Origin: Candidatus Magnetomicrobium cryptolimnococcus
Lineage (GTDB): Bacteria; Nitrospirota; Thermodesulfovibrionia; Thermodesulfovibrionales; Magnetobacteriaceae
Reading direction: 5' to 3'
DNA: 64,000 nucleotides
Assembly (NCBI GenBank): GCA_018606805.1
Contig: JAGYWI010000001.1
Location: 62,001 to 126,000, forward strand
Below, in pieces: positions 18,693 to 26,204 of the stretch (the first letter of the stretch is position 1; each line of letters starts with the position of its first letter). The notes below the pieces were generated by a model. That model was not told the origin of the DNA. It ran no database searches and worked only from the letters and a program-made list of their open reading frames with translations. A program made the position numbers and the translations under genes.

Positions 18693-19229
18693 TCAAGCAG
18701 CAGTCTGCGCTGCTGATTTTTTCTCTTTTAAAGCATTCAACGCATATCCAAAGCGAGCCACGGTCGCATTTAAGACAGTTGCCAATTTAGTAGCAGGAGC
18801 CTTCATAACGCCACCTAACTGTGCCAACAGTACCTCTCTGCCAGGTAACTTGGAAATTTTTACTAAATCATCCTTCGAATATAAATGCCCCTCTATAACA
18901 CCGCATAAAACCTTTAGTTTATCATTCCCCTTTGCAAGTACAAAGGTTTGTTTGGGAACTGCCACTGGGTCATCAAAGCCAATAATCAAACCAATCGGTC
19001 CTTTAAATACATCCTTGGCTACTGCTATAGAGGTACCTTCCGTAGCTCTTTTGGCGAGGGTATTTTTAACAACCTTATATTCTATATTGGACTGTCTAAG
19101 GGTTAGTCGTATCGTCGTTAATTCAGCAACACTCATCCCCTTATAATCCGTAAAAAGAACAGCCTTTGCACCTTTAAGCTTATTATTAAGCTCGTTTATC
19201 AACTCTTCCTTACGTGCTTTATCAAGCAT
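18693..19229 (-). CDS. rplJ: 50S ribosomal protein L10
   Basis: A 178-residue protein with the L10 landmarks KAVLFTDYKGMSVAELT, YKVVKNTLAKRA and GPIGLIIGFDDPV. The C-terminal helix (about residues 135-165) anchors L7/L12 dimers. The gene starts the rplJ-rplL-rpoB-rpoC unit, preceded by a structured leader typical of L10 autoregulation. Confidence 0.97.
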   Translation of the reverse strand: MLDKARKEELINELNNKLKGAKAVLFTDYKGMSVAELTTIRLTLRQSNIEYKVVKNTLAKRATEGTSIAVAKDVFKGPIGLIIGFDDPVAVPKQTFVLAKGNDKLKVLCGVIEGHLYSKDDLVKISKLPGREVLLAQLGGVMKAPATKLATVLNATVARFGYALNALKEKKSAAQTAA

Positions 19230-19239
19230 CTACATCTCC

Positions 19240-19440
19240 TTCAAAATAAATCGTATTACAATGAAGACAAGCGCCGCCACAATGCCTGAAAAAAACACCC
19301 TTTTCCTTAGAAGAGGTATTTTTTATATATCTGATTCTCAAGAATGCTCAAAAAATCTTTAAAAGTCTCGAGAAGCCTCGGCAGGCCGGCCTTCACCGTT
19401 TAATTAATGATAAACCTGAGTCTTTGACTTAAAAACCACC
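19240..19440 (-). promoter_or_regulatory. Putative ribosomal protein L10 leader (autoregulatory RNA) with attenuator-like hairpin
   Basis: The 325-bp gap between rplA and rplJ carries no ORF but on the minus strand reads GGCCTGCCGAGGCTTC near 19396-19381, resembling the conserved CUGCCGAGG core of the L10 leader that binds the L10(L12)4 complex. About 70 nt further on, ACCTCTTCTAAGG-AAAAGGGT can fold into a short hairpin followed by a run of seven T (about 19318-19290), an attenuator-like arrangement. Assignment rests on position and the core motif; a covariance-model search was not possible. Confidence 0.6.
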
Positions 19441-19554
19441 AACATTACTATATAATCTATTTTTATCTTTGCATTTTTATATAACTCTAAAACACACCTC
19501 TAAATACAAGTAAATAAATAAAGCCTTAATATATCTAAAGCTATCTTACACAAC

Positions 19555-20250
19555 TTAAATCTTTGTGGATATAACCGAACCCAAGTCAATCTGTAATCCG
19601 GGTCCCATTGTTGAAGAAATAGTTATTTTTCTTAAATATCTACCTTTGCTGGCTACAGGCTTGGACCTAACAATAGAATCAACGGCGGTCTTTATATTAT
19701 CAATAAGCTTTCCCTCATCAAATGAAAGCTTCCCAACAGGCAAATGCACAATACCGGCCTTTTCAACTTTATAGTCCACCTTACCAGCCTTGATTTCCTT
19801 AACCGCCTTTGTTATGTCAAATGTTACGGTGCCTGTCTTTGGGTTTGGCATAAGTCCCCTTGGCCCTAAAATCTTACCAAGCTTTCCCACAAGCCCCATC
19901 ATATCAGGAGTTGCCACAGCCTTGTCAAAATCAAGCCATCCTTTCTGTATCTTCTCTACATATTCATCAGCACCAAAATAATCAGCCCCAGCCATCTGAG
20001 CCTCTTTTTCCTTCTCACCCTTTGCAAACACTAAGACACGTACCACCTTGCCTGTCCCATGCGGTAAAACAACAAAACCCCTTACCATCTGATCGCTCTT
20101 TCTTGGGTCCACACCTAAATTGACCGCTATGTCAACGGTTTCATCAAACTTAACGTACTTTTTCTCTTTAAGCAACCGTATGGCATCATCAAGGGAATAC
20201 TCCTTTAGTTTATCCAAGGACTCTATGACGTTATCATATTTTTTACCCAT
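19555..20250 (-). CDS. rplA: 50S ribosomal protein L1
   Basis: A 231-residue protein with the L1 signature [12 protein letters not shown] in the form [14 protein letters not shown] near residues 129-142, preceded by [20 protein letters not shown] and followed by the second RNA-binding half ending in [15 protein letters not shown]. It lies 41 bp after rplK in the standard order. Confidence 0.97.
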   Translation of the reverse strand: MGKKYDNVIESLDKLKEYSLDDAIRLLKEKKYVKFDETVDIAVNLGVDPRKSDQMVRGFVVLPHGTGKVVRVLVFAKGEKEKEAQMAGADYFGADEYVEKIQKGWLDFDKAVATPDMMGLVGKLGKILGPRGLMPNPKTGTVTFDITKAVKEIKAGKVDYKVEKAGIVHLPVGKLSFDEGKLIDNIKTAVDSIVRSKPVASKGRYLRKITISSTMGPGLQIDLGSVISTKI

Positions 20251-20291
20251 TTATATAAGTACCTCCATAACTACCGAGCTAATTTAGCAAC

Positions 20292-20717
20292 CTATCCAAC
20301 AATATCAATCCCCATACTCCTAGCAGTACCAGCGATTATCTTAATGCTTTCTTCAAGGGTATAGGAATTTAAATCCGTCATCTTTGTCTTTGCTATTTCT
20401 CTCACCTGCTCTGCCGTAAGCTGTCCAACCTTATTCTTATTAGGCTCACTCGAACCCTTAACAATACCAGCAGCCTTTTTTATCAACTCCGAGGCAGGCG
20501 GTGTCTTTGTAATAAAAGTAAAACTCCTATCTTTATATATGGTTAAAACAACCGGTACAATAGTGTCGCCCATGGCCTCAGTTCGTGCATTAAACTGCTT
20601 ACAAAACTCCATAATATTGATACCATGTGGACCCAATGCCGGCCCGACAGGAGGAGCAGGGTTAGCCTTACCTGCTGTTATTTGAATCTTAACCTGCGCA
20701 GTAACTTCTTTTGCCAT
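20292..20717 (-). CDS. rplK: 50S ribosomal protein L11
   Basis: A 141-residue protein. The N-terminus reads [36 protein letters not shown], the invariant thiostrepton-region sequence of L11, and the C-terminal rRNA-binding domain ends [14 protein letters not shown]. It lies 24 bp after nusG. Confidence 0.98.
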   Translation of the reverse strand: MAKEVTAQVKIQITAGKANPAPPVGPALGPHGINIMEFCKQFNARTEAMGDTIVPVVLTIYKDRSFTFITKTPPASELIKKAAGIVKGSSEPNKNKVGQLTAEQVREIAKTKMTDLNSYTLEESIKIIAGTARSMGIDIVG

Positions 20718-20741
20718 TGTATGTTTACCCTACCTTCAAAA

Positions 20742-21266
20742 TTAAGTTTTTTCAACTTGATAGAAGCTCAACTCTACCGGGGTTTGACGCCCAAATATAC
20801 TAACCATAACCTTAAGCCGTCCGTGGTCTATATCTACTTCATCCACATAGCCATTGAAATTCAAAAAAGGCCCATCCGTTATATGCACACTTTCACCTTT
20901 TTCATACTGCATTTTAATTTCCTGCGTGGGTCCTTTTTCATACTGTTGCAGTATAATCTCAACTTCCTCTTCCGGTAGGGCAAAGGGTTTAGTCCCTCCT
21001 ACAAATCCAGTAACCCGCGGTACACTTTTAACAATGTGCCATATTTCATCCGACAATTCCATCTCAACTAATATGTATCCCGGATAAAATTTCTTATCAC
21101 TTTCCGTCTTTTTTCCTCGCTTGAGCTCAACAACCCGCTCCGTAGGAATCAGTATTCGTGAAATCCTATCCTCAAGACCATACAATTTCACTTTATCCTC
21201 GACTGAAGATTTCACCTTCTCTTCATATCCAGAATAGGTGTGAACAACATACCACTTCTTTTCCAT
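20742..21266 (-). CDS. nusG: Transcription termination/antitermination factor NusG
   Basis: A 174-residue protein. The NGN domain opens KKWYVVHTYSGYEEKVKSSV and contains KKFYPGYILVEMELSDEIWH and RVTGFVGG; the C-terminal KOW domain has GESVHITDGPFLNFNGYVDE and KVMVSIFGRQTPVELSF. Length is normal and no inserted domain is seen. It lies between secE and rplK as in most bacteria. Confidence 0.98.
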   Translation of the reverse strand: MEKKWYVVHTYSGYEEKVKSSVEDKVKLYGLEDRISRILIPTERVVELKRGKKTESDKKFYPGYILVEMELSDEIWHIVKSVPRVTGFVGGTKPFALPEEEVEIILQQYEKGPTQEIKMQYEKGESVHITDGPFLNFNGYVDEVDIDHGRLKVMVSIFGRQTPVELSFYQVEKT

Positions 21267-21299
21267 TACGGCTTCACCATTTAATTACTTCACCTTAAA

Positions 21300-21482
21300 T
21301 CACTTCACCAAGTTTTGTACTATCTTGGAAAGGCCAAAATCCACAACTCCCAAGAACACCGCAAAAACAACTACAAATAATATTACAATTTTTGTAGAGT
21401 CTATCAATTCACCCTTCCCCGGAAACACAACCTTTTTTGTCTCAATTTTAACTTCTCTAAAAAAAGCCTTTATTTTATTCAT
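21300..21482 (-). CDS. secE: Preprotein translocase subunit SecE
   Basis: A 60-residue single-TM protein using the ATG at 21482 (an upstream in-frame GTG at 21494 is possible but less likely). It has the SecE pattern: an amphipathic N-terminal helix (KIKAFFREVKIETKKVVFPG) followed by one membrane segment (IVILFVVVFAVFLGVVDFGL). Conserved V-x-x-P precedes the membrane helix. SecE clamps SecY in the Sec translocon. It sits between tRNA-Trp and nusG. Confidence 0.93.
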   Translation of the reverse strand: MNKIKAFFREVKIETKKVVFPGKGELIDSTKIVILFVVVFAVFLGVVDFGLSKIVQNLVK

Positions 21483-21516
21483 AATATGATTCACCTACCC
21501 ATAACAAACAAAAAAA

Positions 21517-21592
21517 TGGCAGGCTAGGAGGGATTTGAACCCCCAGCCCTCGGATTTGGAGTCCGGCGCTCTGCCGTTAGAGCTACTAGCCT
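21517..21592 (-). tRNA. trnW: tRNA-Trp (CCA anticodon)
   Basis: The acceptor arms AGGCTAG (5', at 21592-21586) and CTAGCCT (21527-21521) pair perfectly. The anticodon loop ACTCCAAAT carries CCA, the T-arm has GGTTCAAATCC and the CCA 3' end is encoded at 21519-21517. It lies between rpmG and secE, a classical bacterial arrangement. Confidence 0.96.
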
Positions 21593-21614
21593 ACTTTACT
21601 TATGTTAGAGTCTT

Positions 21615-21767
21615 TTAAGCCTTTGTTTCTTTATGTTCTGTATGCCGTCTGTCGAATTTGCAGTATTTCTTTATTGTAATCTTACCTGTAGTATTTTTTT
21701 TATTCTTCATTGTGGCATAATTCTTATTTTTACACTCAGTACACTGAAGCAGAATTATATCCCTCAT
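21615..21767 (-). CDS. rpmG: 50S ribosomal protein L33
   Basis: A 50-residue ORF reading [20 protein letters not shown] then [20 protein letters not shown] and [10 protein letters not shown], a clear L33. The zinc-ribbon pair C9/C12 is present, but of the second pair only C36 remains (KYCKFD instead of KYCPxC), so it looks intermediate between zinc-binding and zinc-free L33. An extra ATG directly upstream (21770) could also start it. Position tuf-rpmG-trnW-secE is canonical. Confidence 0.93.
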   Translation of the reverse strand: MRDIILLQCTECKNKNYATMKNKKNTTGKITIKKYCKFDRRHTEHKETKA

Positions 21768-21818
21768 CATAGCCTCTCTTTCTCTATACTTCTCTCATAC
21801 AATATTTTAGTTATCTAT

Positions 21819-21869
21819 TGCAAAATCTCTGTTACTGCAAAATCTCTGTTACTGCAAAATCTCTGTTAC
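21819..21869. repeat. 3 x 17-bp tandem repeat covering the tuf stop codon
   Basis: TGCAAAATCTCTGTTAC is repeated three times without gaps at 21819-21835, 21836-21852 and 21853-21869. The third unit encodes the last codons of tuf and contains its TAA stop; the other two extend into the 3' untranslated region, so the tuf end appears locally duplicated. Confidence 0.9.
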
Positions 21870-23048
21870 AACACCAGCACCAACGGTTCTACCACCTTCT
21901 CTAATTGCAAATCTCAACTCTTTTTCCATTGCTATAGGCGATATTAATTCTATTGTAACACTAATATTATCCCCAGGCATTACCATCTCTACCCCTTCAG
22001 GCAGCTCCACTATCCCTGTAACATCTGTCGTACGGAAGTAAAACTGCGGTCTATAGCCTTTGAAAAACGGAGTATGCCTTCCACCTTCTTCCTTTGTAAG
22101 TACATATGCCTCTGCCTTAAACTTCGTATGCGGCGTTATACTACCCGGTTTTGCAAGTACCTGCCCTCTTTCTACTTCCTCCTTTCCTACACCTCTTAAA
22201 AGCGCTCCTATATTATCCCCCGCTCTACCTTCATCAAGTATCTTTCTGAACATCTCAACACCGGTAACAACCGTCTTTCTCGTATCTTTTAGCCCTACGA
22301 TTTCCACTTCCTCACTGGTCTTCACTATTCCACGCTCTACCCTGCCAGTAACAACCGTACCCCTTCCACTTATAGAAAACACATCCTCTATTGGCATCAA
22401 AAACGGTTTATCTAACGGTCTTTGCGGTTCAGGTACATAACCGTCTATGGCATCCATAAGCTCTAATATGCACTTATACTCTGCTGCATCTATGGCGCTA
22501 CTAGCACTTTCAAGCGCCTTAAGCCCACTACCTTTCACTATTGGAATATCATCACCCGGGAAACCATACTTACCCAAAAGTTCCCTTACCTCAAGCTCCA
22601 CCAAGTCCAAAAGCTCCACATCATCAACCATATCCACCTTATTCATAAACACAACAATGTAAGGCACACCCACCTGCCTTGCAAGTAGTATATGCTCTCT
22701 TGTTTGAGGCATAGGACCATCTGCCGCACTTACCACAAGTATTGCGCCATCCATCTGTGCGGCACCAGTTATCATATTCTTAACGTAGTCTGCATGCCCC
22801 GGACAATCCACATGTGCGTAATGGCGCTTAGCCGTCTCATACTCAACATGAGCTGTAGCTATCGTTATACCTCTTGCCTTTTCCTCTGGCGCATTATCTA
22901 TCTGATCGTATGCAGTGAACTTAGCCTGTCCACGCAGGGCAAGCACCTTCGTTATAGCCGCCGTCAGAGTAGTCTTTCCGTGGTCTACATGGCCTATGGT
23001 ACCCACATTTACATGCGGTTTCGTTCTTTCAAATTTTGCCTTTGCCAT
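21849..23048 (-). CDS. tuf: Translation elongation factor Tu
   Basis: A 399-residue GTPase. The P-loop [10 protein letters not shown], the switch region with [27 protein letters not shown], and NKVDMVDD are all present, as are domain 2/3 landmarks ([20 protein letters not shown] and the C-terminal [15 protein letters not shown]). It follows a four-tRNA cluster, the same layout as the tufB locus of enterobacteria. Confidence 0.98.
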   Translation of the reverse strand: MAKAKFERTKPHVNVGTIGHVDHGKTTLTAAITKVLALRGQAKFTAYDQIDNAPEEKARGITIATAHVEYETAKRHYAHVDCPGHADYVKNMITGAAQMDGAILVVSAADGPMPQTREHILLARQVGVPYIVVFMNKVDMVDDVELLDLVELEVRELLGKYGFPGDDIPIVKGSGLKALESASSAIDAAEYKCILELMDAIDGYVPEPQRPLDKPFLMPIEDVFSISGRGTVVTGRVERGIVKTSEEVEIVGLKDTRKTVVTGVEMFRKILDEGRAGDNIGALLRGVGKEEVERGQVLAKPGSITPHTKFKAEAYVLTKEEGGRHTPFFKGYRPQFYFRTTDVTGIVELPEGVEMVMPGDNISVTIELISPIAMEKELRFAIREGGRTVGAGVVTEILQ

Positions 23049-23190
23049 TTACCCTCCTTAATTTTTCCTTAACATGAGAAATATAGATCATCCGGATTTA
23101 ACTTCTATACTAACTACCACTACACTCAATAACCCAATATCTAATTTCTTAAATCACAACAAGCATTGCTCATACTTTAGTTATCTACAA

Positions 23191-23263
23191 AGCCCATGAC
23201 CGGAATCGAACCGGTGACCTCATCCTTACCAAGGATGTGCTCTGCCGACTGAGCTACATGGGC
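23191..23263 (-). tRNA. trnT: tRNA-Thr (GGT anticodon)
   Basis: Acceptor arms GCCCATG and CATGGGC pair fully; the D-arm reads GCTCAGTCGGCAGAGC, the anticodon loop CTTGGTAAG carries GGT, and the T-arm has GGTTCGATTCC. It is the last tRNA before tuf; CCA is not encoded. Confidence 0.97.
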
Positions 23264-23328
23264 ACAATTTCTACCCTAATAAACTAAAAAGCCTATCATA
23301 TTTTCTAAAACCCAGCCTTCTAAAACTA

Positions 23329-23403
23329 TGGAGCGGGAAACGGGATTCGAACCCGCGACCCTCAGCTTGGAAGGCTGACGCTCTACCCCTGAGCTACTCC
23401 CGC
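23329..23403 (-). tRNA. trnG: tRNA-Gly (TCC anticodon)
   Basis: Acceptor arms GCGGGAG and the 3' TTCCCGC pair, the anticodon loop CTTCCAAG carries TCC, the T-arm has GGTTCGAATCC, and the CCA end is encoded (23331-23329). It is third in the Thr-Tyr-Gly-Thr-tuf series. Confidence 0.97.
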
Positions 23404-23481
23404 ATTACACACTCTCTTCCTCACCAGGCTTCCTTAACCAACACACATAACATCAATACACACACCGACAAGCACACAAAA

Positions 23482-23563
23482 TGGAGAGGGGAGGATTCGA
23501 ACCTCCGAAGGCTTCGCCAACGGGTTTACAGCCCGTCCCCTTTGGCCGCTTGGGAACCTCTCC
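23482..23563 (-). tRNA. trnY: tRNA-Tyr (GTA anticodon)
   Basis: Acceptor arms GGAGAGG and CCTCTCC pair perfectly. The anticodon loop CTGTAAAC carries GTA. A long variable arm (GGCGAAGCCTTC) marks a class II tRNA, as expected for bacterial tRNA-Tyr, and the T-arm has GGTTCGAATCC. CCA is not encoded. Confidence 0.97.
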
Positions 23564-23611
23564 ATACTAAACATCCTACATTACCGGCACAAAATCTATA
23601 ATACTACTTAA

Positions 23612-23684
23612 AGCCACCGAAGGGATTCGAACCCCCGACCAGCTGATTACAAATCAGCTGCTCTACCTGCTGAGCTACGGTGGC
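23612..23684 (-). tRNA. trnT: tRNA-Thr (TGT anticodon)
   Basis: Acceptor arms GCCACCG and CGGTGGC pair fully. The anticodon stem GCTGATT/AATCAGC encloses TGT, and the T-arm has GGTTCGAATCC. It is the first gene of the tRNA-tuf transcript and lies about 20 nt after the predicted transcription start. Confidence 0.97.
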
Positions 23685-23710
23685 ACTAAAATCTATCATA
23701 TTGAGATAGT

Positions 23711-23740
23711 ATAATAATCAATTTAATATATATTTGTCAA
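23711..23740 (-). promoter_or_regulatory. Sigma-70 promoter of the tRNA-tuf operon
   Basis: On the minus strand a consensus TTGACA (23740-23735) is followed after 18 bp by TATTAT (23716-23711), with further TATACT just downstream. The predicted start lies about 20 nt before the first tRNA. This is the best consensus promoter in the window, as expected for stable RNA genes. Confidence 0.75.
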
Positions 23741-23819
23741 GAAAAATTTCAACATTCTGTAAATTTACAGAGTTGTGAAGAAAACACTCTTGAAAGCAGG
23801 TAAAAGTATATAAAAAAAC

Positions 23820-24006
23820 AGGGAGGTGCACTTCAATGCCATTAAGTTAAGGAATTTTTAGTTAGAGTATAGCAAACGTAGAAGTATAACTAAAGAGATA
23901 ACAGGCCAAAAGTTTTGGAGTGCGTAGGCGCACTCCCGTAAGGGGTGCGGGGTTGGGGAGTGCGCCTACGCACCTTTTGTCTAAAAGGGTTTCCCCCCGC
24001 TCCTCT
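23820..24006. repeat. Dispersed palindromic intergenic repeat, block 4
   Basis: This block lies between the FGE-like gene and the tRNA promoter. It begins with CAATGCCATTAAGTTAAGGA (23834-23853), matching the inverted terminal sequence of block 3, then runs through GAGATAACAGGCCAAAAGTTTTGG, GTGCGTAGGCGCACTCCCGT, a second GGAGTGCGCCTACGCACC and a CTAAAAGGGTTTCCCCCCGC end. The opposite terminal repeat is not found. The rest of the 23685-24023 gap holds the promoter and nothing else recognised. Confidence 0.8.
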
Positions 24007-24023
24007 ATTTCCTTCCCTCTTTT

Positions 24024-24863
24024 TCACTTTGCAGGACTTACAAGTCTAAAGCCAAAGAAATTATCCTTATAATCATTAGCAACATCAAAACGTGCCAAAC
24101 AACGTAGCTGCTTTGAAAAACCCTCCAAGCTACCACCTCTTATTACTCTATCAGCACTAGCACTTTGTTTAACAATCGGATTTTGCTGCCCATAGCTAGC
24201 ATAAGCATCATACACGTAGTCATCTAAGACAAACTCGCTGACGTTTCCACTCATATCATAAAGCCCAAGACTATTTGGATTTTTAGTACCGACCGGCTGG
24301 GTTTCATAGCCTGAATTTTTAACATACCACGCAACCTCCCCCAATAAGTTTTCGGATTTAACACCAGACCACACATTATCCTTACCACCTTCACGACAGG
24401 CGTATTCCCACTGGGCCTCAGATGGCAGGGTGTATTTATTATTAGTTTTTTCGTTTAAAAGTGCTATAAACTTAGTAACTTCACTAAATGTTACAGTTTC
24501 TACCGGGTGATTAGCAGAGCCTTGAAAATATGCGGGATTTTCCCCCATAATCTTTTTCCACTGCCCTTGCGTTACCTCATACTTACTCATATAAAAATCA
24601 TCAATACAAACTTTATGAAGCGGTTTTTCATTCTCCTCACAACTAATAGCCCAATCACCACACCCCATATCAAAACATCCACCCTTTACTAACACAAAAT
24701 ATAGCCCTATTTCATTATCTTTTATGTTTTCAACAAGCCGCTCAGGCACCGTTTGCACACTACTCATGCAAGATGTAAAAAAATATGCTGCCACCAGTGA
24801 TGCAAATATCAGACGTCTCATTACACTAAATCTACCCGGCAAAGAAGCTCTCCTTCTATTCAT
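24024..24863 (-). CDS. Lipoprotein with formylglycine-generating-enzyme/sulfatase-modifying-factor fold
   Basis: A 279-residue protein. The N-terminus ends in a lipobox-like LVAAYFFTSC (cleavage before C32), so it is probably a lipoprotein on the outer face of the inner membrane or in the outer membrane. The FGE-sulfatase domain follows: FVLVKGGCFDMGC, HKVCIDDFYMSKYEVTQGQW, NHPVETVTF, YTLPSEAQWEYACREG, LYDMSGNVSEFVLD, RVIRGGSLEGF and NFFGFRLV. This fold occurs in the enzyme that makes formylglycine and in many non-catalytic binding proteins; no sulfatase is nearby, so a structural or ligand-binding role is as likely. The start at 24863 is supported by AAGGAGGCG upstream. Confidence 0.82.
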   Translation of the reverse strand: MNRRRASLPGRFSVMRRLIFASLVAAYFFTSCMSSVQTVPERLVENIKDNEIGLYFVLVKGGCFDMGCGDWAISCEENEKPLHKVCIDDFYMSKYEVTQGQWKKIMGENPAYFQGSANHPVETVTFSEVTKFIALLNEKTNNKYTLPSEAQWEYACREGGKDNVWSGVKSENLLGEVAWYVKNSGYETQPVGTKNPNSLGLYDMSGNVSEFVLDDYVYDAYASYGQQNPIVKQSASADRVIRGGSLEGFSKQLRCLARFDVANDYKDNFFGFRLVSPAK

Positions 24864-24888
24864 ATATAAATAATCGCCTCCTTAATAT

Positions 24889-25704
24889 TTAAGCTTTTTT
24901 ATATCTTGCAGCCATTTCCCGTTGGCGCTTACATTCAAATAAAAACACACCACAAGCCACCGATACATTCAATGACTCCACCTTCCCATACATAGGCACA
25001 TGTATAAGTTCATCACACATTTCCTTTATAATGCGCCTCATACCACTTGCCTCAGAACCAAATACAAAGGCAACCGGCACAGTCAAATCCACATCCCACA
25101 AGACACGCTCCCCACCTTCATATGCACCATATACAAAAACCCCACGTCCTTGTAAAAACCGTATCGCATGCTTTACATTAGATACCTCACAGGAAGTTAC
25201 TAAAGCAGAAGCCCCAGCCGACGTCTTTCCAACAACATCCGACATACCGGCTTGCCTTACCGATTGGTACACCACAGCACTTACCGCAGCACATTCAGCT
25301 ACACGCAGTATAGCACCAAAATTCCTCGGATCTTCTATCTCATCCAAAATAACAAATAACGGCTGCCTCCCCTTTCCACTGACTACAGCCCTTTCATATA
25401 CCTCAGCCACCGTAATCGCCCGCACACCTTCAACCAACACACATACACCTTGATGCACATCACCTTCAAAGGTATTAAAAAACTCAGCATCAACCTCCTT
25501 AATCAATAAATTCCGCCTCCTTGCTATGGCTGCAATCTCCGTTAGACGCTTATTCTTACTACCTTTAAGCACATACACACCTTTTACCGTGTTTGACGCA
25601 TAAGTCAACACCTCTTTCACTGGATTTATACCATAAACCCAGTTTAAATGTGAGGCATCATCGCCTTTACGCCATGGCCTTTTAATGATTTCTTTATTAC
25701 TCAA
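24889..25704 (-). CDS. rlmB: 23S rRNA (guanosine-2'-O-)-methyltransferase, RlmB type
   Basis: A 271-residue SPOUT (SpoU-class) methyltransferase. The N-terminal substrate-binding part has WVYGINPVKEVL and a lysine-rich KGSKNKRLTEIAAIARRRNL. The catalytic knot has the three SpoU motifs: LDEIEDPRNFGAILRVAECA, VAFVFGSEASGM and VPMYGKVESLNVSVACGVFL. RlmB-type enzymes methylate G2251 (E. coli numbering) in 23S rRNA; related TrmH enzymes act on tRNA, so the substrate is inferred from the N-terminal domain. It overlaps the upstream 110-residue gene by 4 nt. Confidence 0.88.
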   Translation of the reverse strand: MSNKEIIKRPWRKGDDASHLNWVYGINPVKEVLTYASNTVKGVYVLKGSKNKRLTEIAAIARRRNLLIKEVDAEFFNTFEGDVHQGVCVLVEGVRAITVAEVYERAVVSGKGRQPLFVILDEIEDPRNFGAILRVAECAAVSAVVYQSVRQAGMSDVVGKTSAGASALVTSCEVSNVKHAIRFLQGRGVFVYGAYEGGERVLWDVDLTVPVAFVFGSEASGMRRIIKEMCDELIHVPMYGKVESLNVSVACGVFLFECKRQREMAARYKKA

Positions 25705-26033
25705 AATCCGGGAAACACTTTTATAAATAGTTTTTGTCCATTTTCAAGCTTACACTGGGCTGATAAAATCCCGCCATCAACATAACTAAGCTCAAAACAC
25801 CCATAGCCTCTGTACACAAGCCCCTTTGCATCAGCCGGGCAACCATGCTCACAACCAGCCACCCCCTTTATCATACTTTGAATAAGACCACCGACATCCA
25901 GCTCTTTAATATTCACGCCACAACTTTTACCAAACCCATCTATATCTCCCATAATCTTCTTCATATCAATAGTATAAGGGTTTTCAATATCTAAAGCCAT
26001 AGAGGCATCCCCTATCGTTACGTCTATTTCCAT
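25701..26033 (-). CDS. Hypothetical protein translationally coupled to rlmB
   Basis: A 110-residue protein of unknown family. It has a cysteine pair with nearby cysteine and acidic residues (VAGCEHGCPADAKGLV, about residues 59-74) and a further CGVNIKELDVGG and a YRGYGCFELSYVDGG segment; five cysteines in such a short protein suggest metal or thiol chemistry. It is predicted soluble with no signal peptide. The ATGA overlap with rlmB implies co-translation, but no function can be named. Confidence 0.7.
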   Translation of the reverse strand: MEIDVTIGDASMALDIENPYTIDMKKIMGDIDGFGKSCGVNIKELDVGGLIQSMIKGVAGCEHGCPADAKGLVYRGYGCFELSYVDGGILSAQCKLENGQKLFIKVFPGF

Positions 26034-26204
26034 GAGTTTCTCCTATTCAAAATATTTTGCCCTTTTATATCTACGATACACACGCCAAAAATAAACCCCC
26101 ATAAATCAAGTGAAATATTTTATCATAAAAACATAGCAAAAAATGAATATCACCATTGACTTTTTTGAAGATTTTACAATATTTTTAAACAAGTTTAAAA
26201 TTGC

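Noticed and set aside
24024-24863. FGE-like lipoprotein as a true formylglycine-generating enzyme
   Set aside because: No sulfatase gene is in the window and the protein is predicted to be exported; many proteins with this fold are not FGEs.
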